From positions 1 to 7,524 of the forward strand of contig PWXL01000026.1 in assembly GCA_003561145.1 (NCBI GenBank): a stretch of 7,524 bases of DNA. Reading direction: 5' to 3'. The translations under genes and the position numbers were made by a program. Shown here piece by piece: positions 4,688-7,524 of the stretch; position 1 is the stretch's first letter; every line of letters begins with the position of its first letter. Below the pieces are notes generated by a model. That model worked only from the letters and a program-made list of their open reading frames with translations. It made no database searches and was not told the DNA's origin. Source of the stretch: Candidatus Atribacteria bacterium. Its GTDB lineage: Bacteria > Atribacterota > Atribacteria > Atribacterales > Atribacteraceae.

Positions 4688-6970
4688 CTACACCCGAAAG
4701 CAGGTGGTCATATTCTGCACTTTCCGGACCATCTGAACCAAGGAAGAAATAGCGGTAGTGGTTTGCTCGAGTGATGCAGAGAGCTTTGCAATTGAAGCGG
4801 AAATTTCTTCGCTTCCGGAGACGTTCTCCCCGCTGACCGATGCAAGCAACCCGATATTATCTATAATAGTTTTGAAACCATTCTCCACTTCCACAACTAA
4901 AAGAGTGATTTCATCGGTGCGGATGCCGGCTTCTTCTCTTGCTTTATGTATCTCTGCGAGTGTTTTCCGACTTGCAGCGAAGGTTTCAATAAGGCCTTCT
5001 CTGCTTTGCCCGGCCAACGCCAGTTCACGCTCCACACTTGAGAATGTTTCCCCTACTTTTGAACTGGATTGTACAACCTCACTCACTTGTGTACCGGTTC
5101 TATCCATATTCTCGACAGCTTCCCGGGTATCCTTGCGAATCCGTTCGCTCAACCCAGCGATGAGCCTGGCAGTATGGTCTGATTCTTCAGCTAGTTTCCG
5201 CAATTCATCCGCGACTACCCCAAATCCTTTTCCCGCGTCTCCTGCCCGACCTGCCTCAATCGCAGCATTCAATGCGAGAAGTTTGCTCTGTTCGCTGATA
5301 GCGGCGATACGGTCGGTAATCTTCCCTGTTTCCCGGGAGTGATCGTCCAATATAAGCACTGCTTTGGATGCCTCCTTGGTGACTTTGGTGAGAGTGTTTA
5401 TGTTCTCCCTGAAAGCTGAGAGAAATCCCATCCCCTGCTCGGCTTCCTCCAGGCTCTTTTTCTCTTCCTGGCTTTTTTCCTGTATCGTCTTTTCAATTTT
5501 CCGCAGGATTTCTTCCTGCTTGAGCAGGCTCTCCTGTAGTGTATCTGTAAATTCCCGGTTTTTCGCCACGACATCGCTCAAAGCGCTGGTTTTTTTGAAC
5601 ATTTCTTCAACATACTTGTTGACTCCACCCAGTTCCTCGCCCTGCTTGGTCGAACCATGGGCTACCTGAGAAATAGTGTGGCCAATTTCCCGCGTCACCT
5701 TTGAAACCTCGTCTACTGACTTCGAAAGCTCTTCAGATACAGTGGCAAGTTGGGACGAATAATGAACAATTCCCGTGACAAGCTCCCGCAAAATACTCAC
5801 CAGGGAGGCAAAGGCCGTGCTCAGGATTCCAATCTCGTCTTTACGACCGGTATCCTTACAATCAACAGAAAGGTCTCCTTCGGCGACCCTTTCCACCATT
5901 CCGGTAATGGTATGGATGGGTTTCAATATCGAGGAAGAAACCTTCACGGCTACCAGGGCAATCGCCACCGCAGCGATCATAATCATAATAATCATGCTTG
6001 TTCTGAGATCGACCGCCGCCGCCCTGACTTCCGCCGAATCGATCTGCGTGATCAAACCGGCTACTGTATCCCCCAGAAGAATGACAGCAGCTTCACCCAG
6101 CACCACACCGTTACGGTGATCGAAGTACTCACCGCTGAAATGAAAGTCCAGGCGCCGGATGCGGATGGGTTCTGCCAGGTGCCTGACTGCAGCGGTTTCG
6201 ATCCGGCTTTCGAATGGACGCAGGTCACCGTAGCGAGGCCGGGAAAGCAACAACCCATCGGCAGCAACGAGAAACGCATCTCCCGTTTCTCCCAACAAAT
6301 CAAGCCCAGCTATCACGATAGCAGCAACATCTTCCGCCCGCAGAATGTTCGCAAACACTCCAATGACCTCACCCTGCCCCCCTTCTGCATACACAGGAAC
6401 AGCCGTCACGATACAGTATTCATTGATAACATCTGAATAAAAAAATTCAGATGTCGTGGCCATGCCTTGCAGACCCTTTTGAACATAGTCCTGCTGCATA
6501 CGCTTGGCTCCGCTAAGAAAACCTTCTGTTGAATACACTATAGTTCCGTGTTCATCGATTACATTCACAACGGCAATGCCGAATGCATCCCGGTATCTGG
6601 CCATGCTGTCTTGGAGGATATCTAACCGTGCAAGCCACAGCGGGTCATTACGGTTTCCTGCTTCCCCGATTGTCATACCCTGGTACTCTCCTCCGCGCAA
6701 TATATGCAAAGACTGATGTACATCACTTGTGGCGGCAATCACACTGCTTGCGCTCATAATACTGTTCAACCATATTTCAACGTCGTTTCTTTTTTCACCG
6801 GTAAACATATGTAATTTTGTGAATGCTTCTGCGACTAATTCCTCCTGGAAAGAGAAATAACTGAACAGGCAGACGAGCAAAAGCGGCAGCAGGCCGACGA
6901 GTAGAAATGCGGTAATGAGTTTTGTTCTCAATTTCGTACTCTTCAACGTGTTCATTCCCTCCTTTCTCAC
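4688..6970 (-). CDS. Transmembrane methyl-accepting chemotaxis protein (dCache-HAMP-MCP signal)
   Basis: This 760-residue receptor senses a ligand outside the cell and controls CheA through CheW. Order of parts: short basic N-terminus; membrane helix about 18-40; extracellular region about 42-322 with two Cache-like strands, VVNVIDEHGTIVYSTEG (134-150) and DAFLVAADGLLLSRP (231-245), suggesting a dCache domain; second membrane helix about 324-345; HAMP about 346-398 (KPIHTI... with DEIG at 378-381); then a long cytoplasmic coiled-coil hairpin. The tip is at 558-595 (LLALNAAIEAGRAG), keeping Asn568, Glu572 and Arg575, equivalent to key residues of E. coli Tsr. The usual QTN before it is QSK, and ARAGE is GRAGD. 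There is no NWETF-type C-terminal tether. The start is uncertain: GTG 6970 has a distant AGGA, while ATG 6955 has GGAGG too close. The ligand is unknown. The gene follows cheW after 50 bases. Confidence 0.95.
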   Translation of the reverse strand: MRKEGMNTLKSTKLRTKLITAFLLVGLLPLLLVCLFSYFSFQEELVAEAFTKLHMFTGEKRNDVEIWLNSIMSASSVIAATSDVHQSLHILRGGEYQGMTIGEAGNRNDPLWLARLDILQDSMARYRDAFGIAVVNVIDEHGTIVYSTEGFLSGAKRMQQDYVQKGLQGMATTSEFFYSDVINEYCIVTAVPVYAEGGQGEVIGVFANILRAEDVAAIVIAGLDLLGETGDAFLVAADGLLLSRPRYGDLRPFESRIETAAVRHLAEPIRIRRLDFHFSGEYFDHRNGVVLGEAAVILLGDTVAGLITQIDSAEVRAAAVDLRTSMIIMIMIAAVAIALVAVKVSSSILKPIHTITGMVERVAEGDLSVDCKDTGRKDEIGILSTAFASLVSILRELVTGIVHYSSQLATVSEELSKSVDEVSKVTREIGHTISQVAHGSTKQGEELGGVNKYVEEMFKKTSALSDVVAKNREFTDTLQESLLKQEEILRKIEKTIQEKSQEEKKSLEEAEQGMGFLSAFRENINTLTKVTKEASKAVLILDDHSRETGKITDRIAAISEQSKLLALNAAIEAGRAGDAGKGFGVVADELRKLAEESDHTARLIAGLSERIRKDTREAVENMDRTGTQVSEVVQSSSKVGETFSSVERELALAGQSREGLIETFAASRKTLAEIHKAREEAGIRTDEITLLVVEVENGFKTIIDNIGLLASVSGENVSGSEEISASIAKLSASLEQTTTAISSLVQMVRKVQNMTTCFRV

Positions 6971-7020
6971 TTTAACGAATTTCCTGAATTGATTATTCGA
7001 CGGCCAACCTTATTATTCCT

Positions 7021-7494
7021 TCATTTTCGTGGCATATCTTTCTTTTCCCTGGCCAACACCCGTTCAAGGTCCAAGAGCACAAGCAGCCCGTCAGTCAGCT
7101 TGCCCACTCCCCGGATGTACTCTGTATCTACGGAAGCTACTACGGGAGAAGGGGGCTCAATATTTGAGGTGTCCAAGTGCAGAACTTCCTTAACCGCATC
7201 CACTATCATCCCTATTGTATCGGGGCGAACCTCAACCACAATGATGCGCGTAGCCTTTCCATTATCTTGGCTGGAAAGCCCCAATCGCTTGCGTAAATTG
7301 ATGATTGGAATGATCCTGCCACGCAGGTTTATCACGCCTTCCACAAAAGCCGCTGTCCCCGGGACATGAGTAATGGCCTGCATAGGAATAATTTCAACGA
7401 TCTCCGCAATATCGATCCCATAGATCTCTTCCCCCAGTTGGAAAACGACTAACTGAAGCACCTTTTTTTCATCCTCCTGCCTCTCACATCGCAC
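7021..7494 (-). CDS. cheW: Chemotaxis coupling protein CheW
   Basis: This 157-residue CheW-domain protein bridges chemoreceptors and the histidine kinase CheA in the membrane-associated signalling array. The domain fills most of the protein (about 12-148). Hallmarks are LVVFQLGEEIYGIDIAEIVEI (15-35), the PGTAAFVEGVINLRGRIIPI block (45-64), IGMIVDAVKEVL (94-105) and a closing YIRGVGKLTDGLLVLLDLERVL (126-147). There is no CheA or receiver domain, so it is a stand-alone coupling protein and not CheV. The start is GTG 7494, with AGGAGGAGG (7501-7509) six bases upstream. An internal GTG at codon 12 is a less likely alternative. It is probably co-transcribed with the receptor 50 bases downstream, which suggests a dedicated receptor-coupler pair. 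The promoter lies beyond the right end of the window. Confidence 0.95.
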   Translation of the reverse strand: MRCERQEDEKKVLQLVVFQLGEEIYGIDIAEIVEIIPMQAITHVPGTAAFVEGVINLRGRIIPIINLRKRLGLSSQDNGKATRIIVVEVRPDTIGMIVDAVKEVLHLDTSNIEPPSPVVASVDTEYIRGVGKLTDGLLVLLDLERVLAREKKDMPRK

Positions 7495-7500
7495 GGGTGT

Positions 7501-7509
7501 CCTCCTCCT
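7501..7509 (-). promoter_or_regulatory. Ribosome binding site of cheW
   Basis: On the minus strand AGGAGGAGG ends six bases before the GTG at 7494, which decides this start in the absence of a good ATG nearby. Confidence 0.8.
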
Positions 7510-7524
7510 GAAATGCAGTGAGGA

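Noticed and set aside
5750..6436. 228-codon plus-strand open frame antisense to the chemoreceptor
   Set aside because: The minus-strand frame encodes a complete, clearly recognisable receptor over the same bases; the antisense frame has low-complexity, domain-free content.

Overview
The window most likely comes from a Clostridia-type Firmicute (Peptococcaceae/Moorella-like; inference only). The support is purine-rich AGGAGG-type ribosome binding sites, frequent GTG starts, and a mix of one-carbon (methanol-type methyltransferase), fermentative sugar and chemotaxis genes at intermediate GC. No phylogenetic marker is present, so the assignment is tentative.

Layout. (1) Positions 1-858 carry no convincing gene and are unusually repeat-rich. 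A near-perfect 112-bp direct repeat (187-298 and 647-758, 4 mismatches) is embedded in two degenerate copies of a larger composite unit (about 143-472 and 552-844). Each unit has an AAGCATAGATTGC motif with a hairpin, the 112-bp core, a TTTCAGCCTTT motif and a run of degenerate 7-bp repeats ending in GACTCMCTCC. The second unit is preceded by an arm that turns its start into a ~97-bp palindromic, MITE-like element (501-597). (2) On the + strand, mtaB (874-2256) and a small cysteine-pair protein (2285-2662) form a two-gene unit. (3) On the - strand, convergent with it, deoC (4487-3810) and a ROK-family sugar kinase (3794-2808) form a tightly spaced operon. (4) Upstream of that on the - strand, cheW (7494-7021) and a large transmembrane chemoreceptor (6970-4688) form a signalling pair.

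How the genes work together. The MtaB homologue should transfer a methyl group from methanol (or a related donor) to a corrinoid protein, feeding one-carbon metabolism. It has no corrinoid-protein gene (mtaC) in its own transcription unit, so the partner must be encoded elsewhere. DeoC splits deoxyribose-5-phosphate to glyceraldehyde-3-phosphate and acetaldehyde, and the ROK kinase phosphorylates a sugar, so that operon looks like sugar or nucleoside salvage. CheW couples the dCache/HAMP receptor to the CheA kinase. The metabolic genes are recognisable; the least explained parts are the repeat complex abutting mtaB and the pairing of a solitary mtaB with a DUF2703-like protein.
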